64,000 bases of DNA, taken from assembly GCF_016464375.1 (NCBI RefSeq), contig NZ_JADDIU010000004.1:1-64000 (forward strand), read 5' to 3'. Source of the stretch: Bacillus renqingensis. Lineage in GTDB: Bacteria; Bacillota; Bacilli; Bacillales; Cytobacillaceae. The stretch's first letter is position 1. Every line of letters begins with the position of its first letter. The notes beneath the pieces are model-generated. The model saw nothing but the letters and a program-made list of their open reading frames with translations, had not been told where the DNA came from and made no database searches. This document shows positions 33,299 to 42,312 of this stretch, in pieces. The translations under genes and the position numbers were made by a program.

Positions 33299-33385
33299 TC
33301 GTTTGTCGTATTGTATGCTTCATTGGAACAACTTGAAAAAGGACATAAAAGGTTATCGGCATTTATAAGAGGGGCTAAAAATTGA
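33299..33385 (+). pseudogene. C-terminal relic of a MocR-type regulator
   Basis: The frame SFVVLYASLEQLEKGHKRLS, then AFIRGAKN and stop, aligns with the end of the MocR protein at 25796-27235 (SFASLAELEEGLIRLSELIK). No start or preceding domain remains. Confidence 0.55.
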
Positions 33386-33425
33386 AGTTTACATTTTATT
33401 AAATTAAATTAGAATTGAAATAAAA

Positions 33426-33455
33426 TTGCAATTATTCATCTGTTTGCAGTATGAT
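33426..33455 (+). promoter_or_regulatory. metE promoter
   Basis: TTGCAA (33426-33431) and TATGAT (33450-33455) are 18 bases apart. Initiation near 33462 would place the riboswitch in the leader. Confidence 0.55.
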
Positions 33456-33494
33456 AGCATTATACTATCGAAACGAGATGGTATACATTAACCG

Positions 33495-33690
33495 AATAAG
33501 TGGGAACAGGTTCCTTGAAGTGGATCTTTAAGGATGAAAAGGGAAGCTCGGTGCAAGTCCGACACGGTCCCGCCACTGTAAAAGGGAAATCAACGCATAT
33601 TAAGCCACTAATTGGGATGATTGGGAAGGTATGCCGCTGGTGATGATCCTTGAGTCAGGAGACCTGCCTGTTTCGACAACGCTGTAGACC
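33495..33690 (+). promoter_or_regulatory. Cobalamin riboswitch
   Basis: The leader contains the conserved core GGGAAGCTCGGTGCAAGTCC through CCCGCCACTGTAA (33541-33580) and the B12 box AGTCAGGAGACCTGCC (33653-33668). These define the adenosyl/methylcobalamin riboswitch. Binding of B12 should favour the terminator at 33760-33803 and shut off the B12-independent synthase. Exact ends are approximate. Confidence 0.95.
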
Positions 33691-33759
33691 TACGGGAGAT
33701 AGGGAGGTGTTAGATTGGCTGTTGCTGAAACATTAGGCGACGTATGTCGTTATCGATAT

Positions 33760-33804
33760 AAGGCATTTCTAACTCTCTATTGAACGTTAGAAATGCCTTT
33801 TTAT
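33760..33804 (+). terminator. Riboswitch-controlled terminator upstream of metE
   Basis: AAGGCATTTCTAAC and GTTAGAAATGCCTT form a perfect 14-bp stem with a 12-base loop, followed by TTTTTATT. It lies between the riboswitch and the metE start, the expected expression platform. Confidence 0.9.
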
Positions 33805-33830
33805 TCGGAAAAAGTGGGAGGGAAAATGAG

Positions 33831-36104
33831 ATGAAGAGCAGTAATCTAGGGTACCCAAGGATTGGGGAAAACCGTGAATGGAAGAAAGCATTAGAAAGTT
33901 TTTGGGCCGGTAAGTTAACGGAATCCGATTTTCTTTTACAAATGGAACAGATTCGTCTCCAGCATTTACAAAAACAACAGGATTTAGGGATTGATTTAAT
34001 ACCGGTGGGGGATTTTACTTTTTATGATCAGATGCTGGATATGGCGGTGATGTTTGGGTTTGTTCCTAAAAGGTATGACTATGACGGGGGAGCCGTCCCG
34101 CTTTCAACTTATTTTGCAATGGCGCGTGGCAGTGAAAAAGCCGTTGCCTGTGAAATGACGAAATGGTTTAACACGAATTATCATTATATTGTTCCAGAGT
34201 TAGGGGAGGGCCAACCGACGCTGACCGAAAATAAGCCGCTGCAAGCCTACCGTGAGGCAAAAGAAAAGCTGGGGATTGACGGGAAGCCCGTTATCGTGGG
34301 CCCTTATACATTCTTAAAGCTTTCAAAAGGGTATGAACCGAAGCAATTACCGGTCCTTATCTTGCAGATTGTGCCGCTATACGTTCAAATTTTACAAGAG
34401 TTAGCGGCAGAGGGGGTTAAATGGGTACAGCTGGATGAACCGATTCTTGTGACCTCGGTCACAAAAGATGAAATGAAAACGGTCGCCTATATTTATGAAC
34501 AATTACAAGAAGCGGCGCCGCAGCTGCAGATTATGCTGCAAACCTATTTTGAGACAGTAGAATACTACGAGGAAGTTACCCAGTTGCCTGTTGCCGGAAT
34601 CGGCCTAGATTTTGTCCATGGGTTGGAAGGAAATCTGCAAGCACTAACAGCCAAGGGATTTCCAGCGGATAAGGTACTCGGGGTTGGTCTCATTGACGGA
34701 AGAAACATTTGGCGCTCTGATTTATCGGTAAAAAAGAAACTTGTGGATACGATTATCGACTGTGTCCCGAAAGACCGATTATGGCTGCAGCCCTCGTCCA
34801 GCTTACTGCATGTACCTGTAACAATCCGTCATGAAGACCAGCTGAATCCGATTGTGAAAGAGGCACTGGCCTTTGCTGATGAAAAATTAGCGGAAGTTCA
34901 ATGCCTCGTCGAAAGCATTAGTCACGGGCAAGTGGAGCATTTTGCCGAAAGTACAACAGCCCTCGAACGATTGAATCAATCGCAGGAAAGAAATCGACGA
35001 GAAATTCAAGAAGCGGCAGCGAATCTTTTTACACAGGATGTTCGGCGAAAATCTACCTTTGAACAACGCCAAGAGAAACAAAAAGTATGGAACTTACCGC
35101 TCCTGCCAACGACAACAATTGGAAGTTTTCCACAAACGTTAGAGGTTCGGCAGGCACGGAGGAAATGGCGCAACGGTGAGTGGACAACGGAAGAATACGA
35201 CCAATTTATTCAAAAGGAAATACGTAAATGGATTGACATTCAAGAAGAAATTGGGCTCGATGTATTGGTTCATGGTGAGTTTGAGCGGACAGATATGGTA
35301 GAGTTTTTCGGCGAAAAACTAGCTGGATTTACGTTTACCAAAAATGGCTGGGTTCAATCTTATGGCTCCCGTTGTGTGAAGCCGCCCGTTATTTACGGTG
35401 ATGTCGAGTTTCTCCAGCCAATGACGGTGAAAGAAACTGTCTATGCACAGTCGCTTACGGAAAAACCAGTCAAGGGAATGATTACCGGTCCCGTAACAAT
35501 TCTAAACTGGTCCTTTGTCCGCGATGATTTGCCGCGATCAGAGGTTGCTTTCCAAATCGCCCTTGCATTAAGAAAAGAAGTGGAATCGCTTGAGGCAGCA
35601 GGGATTAAAATGATTCAGGTAGATGAACCTGCACTAAGGGAAGGTCTGCCGCTTAAGAAATCGGCTTGGGAAAATTATTTACAGTGGGCGGTAAAAGCCT
35701 TTCGGGTTACGACTTCTTCGGTTGAGGATACGACCCAAATCCATACCCATATGTGTTATTGTGAATTCCATGATTTTATTGAGGCTATTGATCAGTTAGA
35801 TGCTGATGTGATTTCCATTGAGACATCAAGAAGTCATGGGGAGCTTATTTCAGCCTTCCAACACCATGCCTATCATAAAGGAATCGGGCTGGGTGTCTAT
35901 GATATACATAGCCCAAGAGTACCGTCGTGTGAGGAAATCCTTGAGGTAATTGATAATGGTTTACTTGCTCTTGAACCAAGCCAATTTTGGATTAACCCGG
36001 ATTGTGGATTAAAGACAAGAGGGATGGAGGAAACCGTTCGCGCCTTAGAAAATATGGTGACGGCGACACATTTAGTTCGTGACCGGCTTGCTGTCAAAAA
36101 TTAA
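33831..36104 (+). CDS. metE: Cobalamin-independent methionine synthase
   Basis: MetE methylates homocysteine from 5-methyltetrahydropteroyltriglutamate. The 757 residues show the N-terminal SNLGYPRIGENREWKKALE, the start of the catalytic domain PTTTIGSFPQT near 425, and zinc ligands in HTHMCYCEFHD (near 640) and NPDCGLKTR (near 725). GGGAGGGAAAATGAG leads to the ATG at 33831; a longer frame starts within the terminator. Control by the B12 riboswitch implies the cell also has a B12-dependent route. Confidence 0.97.
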   Translation: MKSSNLGYPRIGENREWKKALESFWAGKLTESDFLLQMEQIRLQHLQKQQDLGIDLIPVGDFTFYDQMLDMAVMFGFVPKRYDYDGGAVPLSTYFAMARGSEKAVACEMTKWFNTNYHYIVPELGEGQPTLTENKPLQAYREAKEKLGIDGKPVIVGPYTFLKLSKGYEPKQLPVLILQIVPLYVQILQELAAEGVKWVQLDEPILVTSVTKDEMKTVAYIYEQLQEAAPQLQIMLQTYFETVEYYEEVTQLPVAGIGLDFVHGLEGNLQALTAKGFPADKVLGVGLIDGRNIWRSDLSVKKKLVDTIIDCVPKDRLWLQPSSSLLHVPVTIRHEDQLNPIVKEALAFADEKLAEVQCLVESISHGQVEHFAESTTALERLNQSQERNRREIQEAAANLFTQDVRRKSTFEQRQEKQKVWNLPLLPTTTIGSFPQTLEVRQARRKWRNGEWTTEEYDQFIQKEIRKWIDIQEEIGLDVLVHGEFERTDMVEFFGEKLAGFTFTKNGWVQSYGSRCVKPPVIYGDVEFLQPMTVKETVYAQSLTEKPVKGMITGPVTILNWSFVRDDLPRSEVAFQIALALRKEVESLEAAGIKMIQVDEPALREGLPLKKSAWENYLQWAVKAFRVTTSSVEDTTQIHTHMCYCEFHDFIEAIDQLDADVISIETSRSHGELISAFQHHAYHKGIGLGVYDIHSPRVPSCEEILEVIDNGLLALEPSQFWINPDCGLKTRGMEETVRALENMVTATHLVRDRLAVKN

Positions 36105-36138
36105 AGCTCTGTCCTATGTAATTGGGGTTAAATAATAT

Positions 36139-36188
36139 AAGAAAAGCTGTCCTTTTCTCATGAATGGATAGCTTTTCTTATTTCTTTT
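36139..36188 (+). terminator. metE terminator
   Basis: AAGAAAAGCTGTCC and GGATAGCTTTTCTT pair over 14 positions (one G-U), followed by ATTTCTTTTTT. The A-rich upstream side means it could also serve the convergent coat gene on the minus strand. Confidence 0.8.
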
Positions 36189-36866
36189 TTAATGCTTTAT
36201 ATTGTTGTTTGGATACGTATTCGTTCCTGTATTCATATTCGCAGTTTGCGGCATTCCTTGTGCCGGTGCAAAGGAGTTTAGCATCGCATTCATATCCTGT
36301 TGCGTAAGCTGCGGTACTTGATAGTAATGGTTTTTATTTTGATAAATTGAAAGCTCGTAGGCCATTTCAATACAGTTTGGGACAGAATCGGCAAGTACAC
36401 GCCGAAGAACCGGATTGGTGGTTTCCAATGCAGCCGTTGTCTTGTGCGTTGCCGCTGATTTACAAGCAGTCAGCATACAGCCGGAAATAAATGCATCTGA
36501 AATTTCCGACATGGACTGCATCGGTTTCATTGGTTGGGATGGCTTTAACCCATATACGAAGTCATTGTCTTGTGTCATTTTATAGCTTTGTGTCGGTTTG
36601 GAAGGATCTTGTCCGGATTGGAAACACTCCAGCGTAATATTATATTCATCCTGCATAAACTGATATTGACGATCCATAATAGCAAGTAATTCTTGGTCTT
36701 TCACATGAGGTCGAAGCATCATATATTGGTTCATGGTACCAATCGATCCCTTGAGGACCTCTTGAACATCAAATACTTCATGGCCGCCATGGTTCAATTG
36801 TGGCGGGACAGCCCCAGTATGCATATTTTCGTGCATCTGCCCTTGTTGATTTTGCATCATTCCCAT
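36189..36866 (-). CDS. CotF-family spore coat protein
   Basis: This 225-residue protein belongs to the coat F family (B. subtilis CotF, YhcQ). It is rich in Met, Gln and Asn at both ends. The central helical core (VLKGSIGTMNQYMMLRPHVK; FMQDEYNITLECFQ; SEISDAFISGCMLTACKSAA) is a ferritin-like four-helix pattern. The start at 36866 has GGAG eight bases upstream; the ATG at 36872 is too close. Its presence supports a spore-former. Confidence 0.85.
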   Translation of the reverse strand: MGMMQNQQGQMHENMHTGAVPPQLNHGGHEVFDVQEVLKGSIGTMNQYMMLRPHVKDQELLAIMDRQYQFMQDEYNITLECFQSGQDPSKPTQSYKMTQDNDFVYGLKPSQPMKPMQSMSEISDAFISGCMLTACKSAATHKTTAALETTNPVLRRVLADSVPNCIEMAYELSIYQNKNHYYQVPQLTQQDMNAMLNSFAPAQGMPQTANMNTGTNTYPNNNIKH

Positions 36867-37072
36867 TTTCATATCTCCTTTTTTAATAAATTAGGTATAA
36901 CCATAGTTATTATGTTTCAAAAAACAATCGTTATTCATGATTTTACAAGGGGTCCCGCTACTGAGGATTAGTTTTAAAAAAATCCTCAAAAGGATTTCAC
37001 GCCGTTATAATGAAATTTAGGAAATGATTAAGCAATCGAGGGTTTCGCAGTTAGTCCACAACATGAGGGAAT

Positions 37073-37107
37073 AAGAAATGAGATCCAATAACTGGGCCTC
37101 ATTTCTT
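37073..37107 (-). terminator. Terminator of the arcABC operon (minus strand)
   Basis: AAGAAATGAG and CTCATTTCTT form a 10-bp stem, partly extended by CC/GG pairs. On the minus strand it is followed by ATTCCC, so the T-run is short. Confidence 0.55.
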
Positions 37108-37116
37108 AGACATATG

Positions 37117-38607
37117 TCAGCTGATGATGGTTGCAACACTTAGAATCACCATAATGATTACTGAAAGGGCAACAACCAATTTCCATACATGTTTCAGGTA
37201 GGTACTGTAAGGAATCCGGGCGATGGCAAGGGCTCCCATGATGACGGCACTCGTTGGGGTCACTAAATTGACAACACCTGATGCACTTTGATAAGCCGTA
37301 ATCACCAAATCACGACCGACATGGGCAAAGTCAGCTAAAGGTGCCATGATGGGCATCGACAAGGTTGCCAGGCCGGAAGTTGATGGTACTAGAAACGAAA
37401 GCGGCAGATAAAACAAGAATGATAGATTGGTAAATAGGACAGAACCTAATTGTTCTAGTGCACCTTCTCCCCAGTGAAGCACAGTAGCCGTCATTCCGCC
37501 CGCATTCATGACAACTGTTATACCGCGGGAAATCCCGATAATAATTGCGACTCCTAATAAATCACGGGCACCATTGATAAAGGTACTGGTAAAATTCTCG
37601 TCACCCATTTTGTAGATAAAGGCGATAATAATCGAGGAAACTAAGAATAGCATCGTTAATTCGCCAAACCACCAATCACCGAGCGGGACTAGATTACCAA
37701 GTAATTTACCAACAAACGGAATTTTCCCTAAAGCGTTTACCAAATCTTCAAAAATAGTAATATTAAATTTAGCAGCCCATGGAATAACCCCTAAAATCAT
37801 GATGACAAAGGTTATGCCAAATACCGAAAGGACAGCCTTACGACGGCCGGTGAATTCAAGATCCTCCGTATTTTGTGATAAAAATTGTTTTTCATTTTCT
37901 TCCTTCATATCAGCAATCAGCGATGTAGAAGGATTGGCTTTGACTTTTTTGGCATAGCGCATCACAAATAGGATGCCAACGATTAAGGTGACAATAAGAA
38001 TAATAATGCGGAGTCCTAGACCGTCACCGATTGAAATCCCGGCAAATCCTGAAGCAATCCCTGTTGCAAACGGGTTAACAGTGGAACCTAATACGCCGAT
38101 CCCGGCACCAAGGGCAATAATCGATACCGCCGTTAGGGCATCGTATCCTGCTGCAATCAACACGGGAATCAAAATGGGGTAGAAAGCAATTGTTTCTTCT
38201 GCCATCCCGTAGGTCGTACCGCCGATAGCAAATAAAGTCATTAAGATTGGGATCAGCCATTGTTCTCGACCGTTTAATTTCCGGATGACTCTGGTAATTC
38301 CGGCATCAATCGCCCCGGTCTTCATTACCACACCGAGGAAGCCGCCGATGACAAGAACGAACAAGGCGATGTCCACGGCATCAAAGAATCCATTGATTGG
38401 GGCATTGACGACTTCCCAGATTCCTTGCGGCGTTTGTTTATCTACCGATAGTTGATGATAGGTTCCGGCAACAGGTATCTCTTGCTGTGTGGCTTTATCC
38501 ACTTTCGTATCGTACTTGCCGCCGGGGACGATCCAAGTTAAGGCGGCGATGACAACAATAATCAAGAATAATAACGTATAAGCTGTGGGCATTTTGAACT
38601 TTTTCAT
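37117..38607 (-). CDS. YfcC-family basic amino acid transporter
   Basis: This 496-residue protein has about 12 membrane segments. It belongs to the YfcC/C4-dicarboxylate anaerobic carrier group that includes arginine/ornithine exchangers of arc operons. Signatures are ALTWIVPGGKYD (near 25), GMAEETIAFYPILIP, and the double SFLVPSTSGLATLSMPIMAP and GVVNLVTPTSAVIMGALAIA. It is last in arcA-arcB-arcC-pepV-yfcC, so arginine or ornithine, or a peptide-derived amino acid, is the likely cargo. An APC-type ArcD is also present upstream. Confidence 0.85.
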   Translation of the reverse strand: MKKFKMPTAYTLLFLIIVVIAALTWIVPGGKYDTKVDKATQQEIPVAGTYHQLSVDKQTPQGIWEVVNAPINGFFDAVDIALFVLVIGGFLGVVMKTGAIDAGITRVIRKLNGREQWLIPILMTLFAIGGTTYGMAEETIAFYPILIPVLIAAGYDALTAVSIIALGAGIGVLGSTVNPFATGIASGFAGISIGDGLGLRIIILIVTLIVGILFVMRYAKKVKANPSTSLIADMKEENEKQFLSQNTEDLEFTGRRKAVLSVFGITFVIMILGVIPWAAKFNITIFEDLVNALGKIPFVGKLLGNLVPLGDWWFGELTMLFLVSSIIIAFIYKMGDENFTSTFINGARDLLGVAIIIGISRGITVVMNAGGMTATVLHWGEGALEQLGSVLFTNLSFLFYLPLSFLVPSTSGLATLSMPIMAPLADFAHVGRDLVITAYQSASGVVNLVTPTSAVIMGALAIARIPYSTYLKHVWKLVVALSVIIMVILSVATIIS

Positions 38608-38637
38608 GGTAATTCCCCCATTAAATCGATATAAAAT

Positions 38638-39996
38638 CTAGCGGGATAACTCGTAAACAGCTCGTGCATAAATTTGCATCGCTTTGAATAGTTCTTCTAA
38701 TTCAATATGTTCATTTGGCTGGTGCTCTGTTTTGATTTGATTTGGAAAAATCGCCCCAAATGCAACAAAGTTCTCCATCGCTCTTGCATAGGTGGCACCA
38801 CCCGATGAAATCGGTTCTGACACGTAATCACCAGTAACCTCTTGATAGACATTCATCAAGGTTTTGATTAAAAAATGATCCTTGGGGATATAAATCGATC
38901 GTAAATAGTCAAATTCCTTGTATTCCAGGTTATAGTTCCCAGCAGCTTCAGATAATTTTCTAACGATTTCCTCCTTATCGACCGTTACAGGGAGGCGAAT
39001 ATCGATGGAAAGCCTTTCAATCTCGTCATTTAATTCAATTTTTCCAACATTCAATTTCAATTTCCCGGATGCATCATCCTCGCATTTGCCAAAAATCTTC
39101 ACGGCAAACGGGTCTTCTCCAATCAAATGATCGATAAATTCAATGGCTTTCGAAGTGAAACCTACTTGTTTCAACGCCAGTAATAGCCGATTAATCGCAT
39201 TAATTCCTTTTTCAGCCACCTGGGCATGGACGGCTTTTCCTAATACAACCAGTTCCTCACCATCCTGTTCATAGGAAAATCCAAGTTTGTCCAAAGCAGC
39301 CGCTAATTCATCCTGCTTTTCACCGCTATATCGTGCGGTGTCAGGCACCGCATTAAAGGCATTACCCGATTCCAAGCGGAGATTTGTTTCATTTTTCCCC
39401 TCTAAATGGAGCTGTAGCAGGCCTTTTTCTGCATAGACCAGCGGAAATGTTGAGTCAGGGGCAAAGCCTATGGTCGGGATTTCTTCGATTTCACAATAGC
39501 GATTCATACAGCGCCATAACGTTTCTTCATCTGTACCAAAAATAAAGCGAACACGCTTAGGAAAAGTGACGCCAAGATTCATTAATGCTTTAACGGCAAA
39601 TAGGGAGGCGAGCGTTGGACCTTTATCATCCTGTGTACCGCGGCCATACATTTTCCCGTCTTTAATCACTGCCTCAAATGGCGGTGTTGTCCATTCATCA
39701 AGCTTTCCCGCAGGGACGACATCAAGATGCCCAAGAATGCCAATCATTTCTTCGCCGTCACCAATTTCCGCGTAACCGTAATAGCCTTTTGGGTCATAGT
39801 AGGTACGGAAACCTAACTCCTCGCATATTTCTAACGTCTTTCTTAGCGCTCGGTCGATTTGTTTTCCAAAAGGGAAATCAGCTTCATTTTCGTCATTCAC
39901 ACTTGGAATGGCGACAAGCTCCATTAATGCTTGATGGAAATCAGTTTCAACGTTTCTTAGTTCGGAAATTAAATTAGGGATTTTTTCAATACTCAT
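38638..39996 (-). CDS. M20-family dipeptidase (PepV/ArcT-like)
   Basis: The 452-residue zinc peptidase has GHLDVVPAG (His-x-Asp, near 92), GRGTQDDKGP (bridging Asp, near 122), FGTDEE (near 157) and the late GGATYARAMENF. PepV-type enzymes cleave dipeptides with an unblocked N-terminus. Streptococcal arc operons carry a similar gene (arcT), so it may release arginine from peptides to feed the pathway. GGGTGAAGGGTTG lies upstream of the ATG. The 13-mer repeat is embedded at 39338-39350 (NAVPDT). Confidence 0.87.
   Translation of the reverse strand: MSIEKIPNLISELRNVETDFHQALMELVAIPSVNDENEADFPFGKQIDRALRKTLEICEELGFRTYYDPKGYYGYAEIGDGEEMIGILGHLDVVPAGKLDEWTTPPFEAVIKDGKMYGRGTQDDKGPTLASLFAVKALMNLGVTFPKRVRFIFGTDEETLWRCMNRYCEIEEIPTIGFAPDSTFPLVYAEKGLLQLHLEGKNETNLRLESGNAFNAVPDTARYSGEKQDELAAALDKLGFSYEQDGEELVVLGKAVHAQVAEKGINAINRLLLALKQVGFTSKAIEFIDHLIGEDPFAVKIFGKCEDDASGKLKLNVGKIELNDEIERLSIDIRLPVTVDKEEIVRKLSEAAGNYNLEYKEFDYLRSIYIPKDHFLIKTLMNVYQEVTGDYVSEPISSGGATYARAMENFVAFGAIFPNQIKTEHQPNEHIELEELFKAMQIYARAVYELSR
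39338..39355 (-). repeat. 13-mer repeat inside the M20 peptidase gene
   Basis: On the minus strand the sequence is AATGCGGTGCCTGACACC, identical over 18 bases to that in rnr. It encodes NAVPDT in both genes, although the two proteins are unrelated. Confidence 0.65.
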
Positions 39997-40057
39997 TTTG
40001 ATTATTCAACCCTTCACGTAGTATTAAGCTTAATCTTTACTGGACCCATTTAAGTTT

Positions 40058-40163
40058 TTGTAGCTCCTATCTACAAAAGCGGGCGCTCTATCTACAAAAT
40101 TTCAGCTTCTATCTACAAAACTATCGGCCTTAACTACAAAATTACGGCTCTTATCTACATTTT
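40058..40163 (-). repeat. Five-unit 21-bp tandem array
   Basis: The block CTACAAAA (last unit CTACATTT) starts at 40071, 40092, 40113, 40134 and 40155, exactly 21 bases apart. The consensus unit on the plus strand is GCTCTTATCTACAAAA plus five variable bases. On the transcribed minus strand each unit has stop codons in all frames, so it is non-coding. The unit nearest pepV forms a TTTTGTAG/CTACAAAA hairpin with a 7-base loop. It lies between arcC and the dipeptidase gene. Confidence 0.85.
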
Positions 40164-40214
40164 TTGTAATTAACTGGAAGCAACCTTGAGCGTCCGCAGC
40201 TCCTATTTTCACAT

Positions 40215-41183
40215 TTACCTTGAGACAAGCTCCTTAGCACCATGCATTGAAACGACGGTTCCGGCCCTGCCAACAAGGGCGTTGAAGGCTTGGTCCAGTG
40301 ATGTAATGATTGTTTTTCGCGTCGGATTCGTCTCGGCAAACTGGATGGCGGCCTCTACTTTAGGAAGCATACTTCCGGCAGCGAAATGTCCCGCTTCAAT
40401 AAAGGCGTTTAATTCTGCAATGCTGACATCTTCCAATTTTCGCTGAGTTGGTTTGTTAAAGTCAATGTAGACGTTATCGACTGCCGTTAAAATGATTAAC
40501 GCATCTGCATCGACAAGTTCAGCAAGCTTTTCGGAAGCGAAATCCTTATCAATCACCGCTTCAACGCCAACAACACCACTTTCCGTTTCCATGACCGGGA
40601 TTCCGCCGCCGCCACAAGAGATAACAATCGTTCCTTGTTCCACAAGTGAATTAATCACGGAGTGCTCTTTAATGCTCACAGGCTTTGGTGATGGGACAAC
40701 GCGCCTAAAGCCGCGGCCGGCATCTTCCTTGAAACAGGCATGTGTTTCCTGCGCCATGCTGTTTGCTTCCTCTTCACTGTAAAAAGGTCCAATGGGTTTA
40801 GTTGGATTGAGAAATGCCGGGTCATGTTGATCGACAACGACACGGGTGATAACAGTGGCAACCTCTTTTTGAATCCCGCGTTCATTTAATGCCTTTTCCA
40901 GGGCATTCTGCATCCAATAGCCAATCATCCCTTGACTCATGGCACCGCAAGTGTCAAGCGGCATGGCCGGGTTTTTAATAGAATCGGCCGCTGCCTGCTG
41001 CAGCAAAATATTCCCTACCTGCGGACCATTTCCATGCGAAATAATAATATCAATTCCTTGTTCGATGAAATCAACCAATTGTCTGGCGGTTGTTTCCAGT
41101 GCCTGCTGCTGAGCTGCCGCAGTTGCATCCCCTGATTGAATGGCATTGCCGCCAAGAGCAATCACTACTTTTTTCTTTTTCAT
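40215..41183 (-). CDS. arcC: Carbamate kinase
   Basis: ArcC makes ATP from carbamoyl phosphate, the energy-yielding step of the arginine deiminase pathway. The 322 residues show [14 protein letters not shown] at the start, [15 protein letters not shown] near 50, SCGGGGIPV near 210 and the C-terminal [17 protein letters not shown] precedes the ATG at 41183, eight bases away; an earlier in-frame start at 41198 lacks a site. It lies third after arcA and arcB. Confidence 0.96.
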   Translation of the reverse strand: MKKKKVVIALGGNAIQSGDATAAAQQQALETTARQLVDFIEQGIDIIISHGNGPQVGNILLQQAAADSIKNPAMPLDTCGAMSQGMIGYWMQNALEKALNERGIQKEVATVITRVVVDQHDPAFLNPTKPIGPFYSEEEANSMAQETHACFKEDAGRGFRRVVPSPKPVSIKEHSVINSLVEQGTIVISCGGGGIPVMETESGVVGVEAVIDKDFASEKLAELVDADALIILTAVDNVYIDFNKPTQRKLEDVSIAELNAFIEAGHFAAGSMLPKVEAAIQFAETNPTRKTIITSLDQAFNALVGRAGTVVSMHGAKELVSR

Positions 41184-41274
41184 AGTGTAAACCTCCAAGC
41201 CGTAATTAATTCTGTTTCTTCGAATTCAAATAGATAGGAGAGGGAGATAGACTCCTTCTCCCATGTAAAAATGG

Positions 41275-42285
41275 TTAGTCTAAATTTCCAAGCGTTGCGG
41301 CCATTACGGCTTTAATCGTGTGCATTCTGTTTTCCGCTTGATCAAATACCTTGGAATGCTTACTGCGGAAGACCTCATCGGTTACTTCCATTTCCGCCAG
41401 GCCGTGTTTCTCGTGGATGTCGCGGCCATAGCTTGTTTCAAGATCATGGAAGGCAGGGAGACAGTGTAGGAAAATCACCTTGTCGTTTCCTGTCTTTTGA
41501 ATCATTTCCCTGTTAACTTGATAGGGAGATAATAGAGCAATTCTTTCAGCAAATTTCGCTTCTTCCCCCATGGACACCCAGACATCTGTATAAATAACAT
41601 CTGCACCGGCAACACCTTCATCGACATTGCTCGTAATGGTGACCCGTCCGCCAGATTGTTTTGCCAGGTCTTGGGCGATTTCGACAATTTCTGTTGCTGG
41701 GAAGAGGGATTCAGGTGAACAAATCCGCACATCCATCCCAACAAGCGCACCGCCAACGAGCAGGCTGTTTGCTACATTATTACGGCCGTCACCAACGTAG
41801 ACAAATTTAATCCCTTCAAGGCGTCCGAAGTTTTCTTTAACAGTTAAGAAGTCCGCAAGTGTTTGCGTTGGATGCCATTGGTCGGTTAAGCCGTTCCAAA
41901 CCGGTACCCCAGAATGCTCTGCCAGTATTTCTACCTTTTTGTGTTCGAAACCGCGGAATTCGATGCCATCGAACATGCGTCCCAATACTTTGGCGGTATC
42001 TTCAATAGATTCCTTTTTCCCTAATTGAATATCATCTTTGCCAAGGTACTCAGGATGTGCCCCAAGATCAATGCAAGCGACTGTGAAGGCACAGCGTGTA
42101 CGGGTAGACGGCTTTTCAAACAGCAAAGCGATGTTTTTTCCTTCCAGATGGCGGTGTGGGACGCCCTGTTTTTTCTCTTCTTTTAATTTCATGGCCAAAT
42201 CGATAAAGTAGAGAAACTCATCTTTTGAAAAATCTTTTTCACAAAGAAAGCTTTTTCCTTGTAATTTAGTTGACATGGCTAACAT
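41275..42285 (-). CDS. arcB: Ornithine carbamoyltransferase, catabolic
   Basis: ArcB splits citrulline to ornithine and carbamoyl phosphate. The 336 residues contain the carbamoyl phosphate site [12 protein letters not shown] (near 55-66), HPTQTLADF near 143, and the ornithine-site HCLPAFHD near 275. Placement between arcA and arcC marks it as the catabolic enzyme rather than ArgF. AAGGAGAGAACCAAT precedes the ATG. Confidence 0.95.
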   Translation of the reverse strand: MLAMSTKLQGKSFLCEKDFSKDEFLYFIDLAMKLKEEKKQGVPHRHLEGKNIALLFEKPSTRTRCAFTVACIDLGAHPEYLGKDDIQLGKKESIEDTAKVLGRMFDGIEFRGFEHKKVEILAEHSGVPVWNGLTDQWHPTQTLADFLTVKENFGRLEGIKFVYVGDGRNNVANSLLVGGALVGMDVRICSPESLFPATEIVEIAQDLAKQSGGRVTITSNVDEGVAGADVIYTDVWVSMGEEAKFAERIALLSPYQVNREMIQKTGNDKVIFLHCLPAFHDLETSYGRDIHEKHGLAEMEVTDEVFRSKHSKVFDQAENRMHTIKAVMAATLGNLD

Positions 42286-42312
42286 ATTGGTTCTCTCCTT
42301 ATTTTTAAATTT

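Noticed and set aside
40058-40163. Plus-strand heptapeptide repeats (LSTKxxL type) in the 21-bp array as a coding repeat
   Set aside because: The operon is transcribed from the minus strand, where all frames have stops; the plus-strand frame has no start or ribosome site in context.
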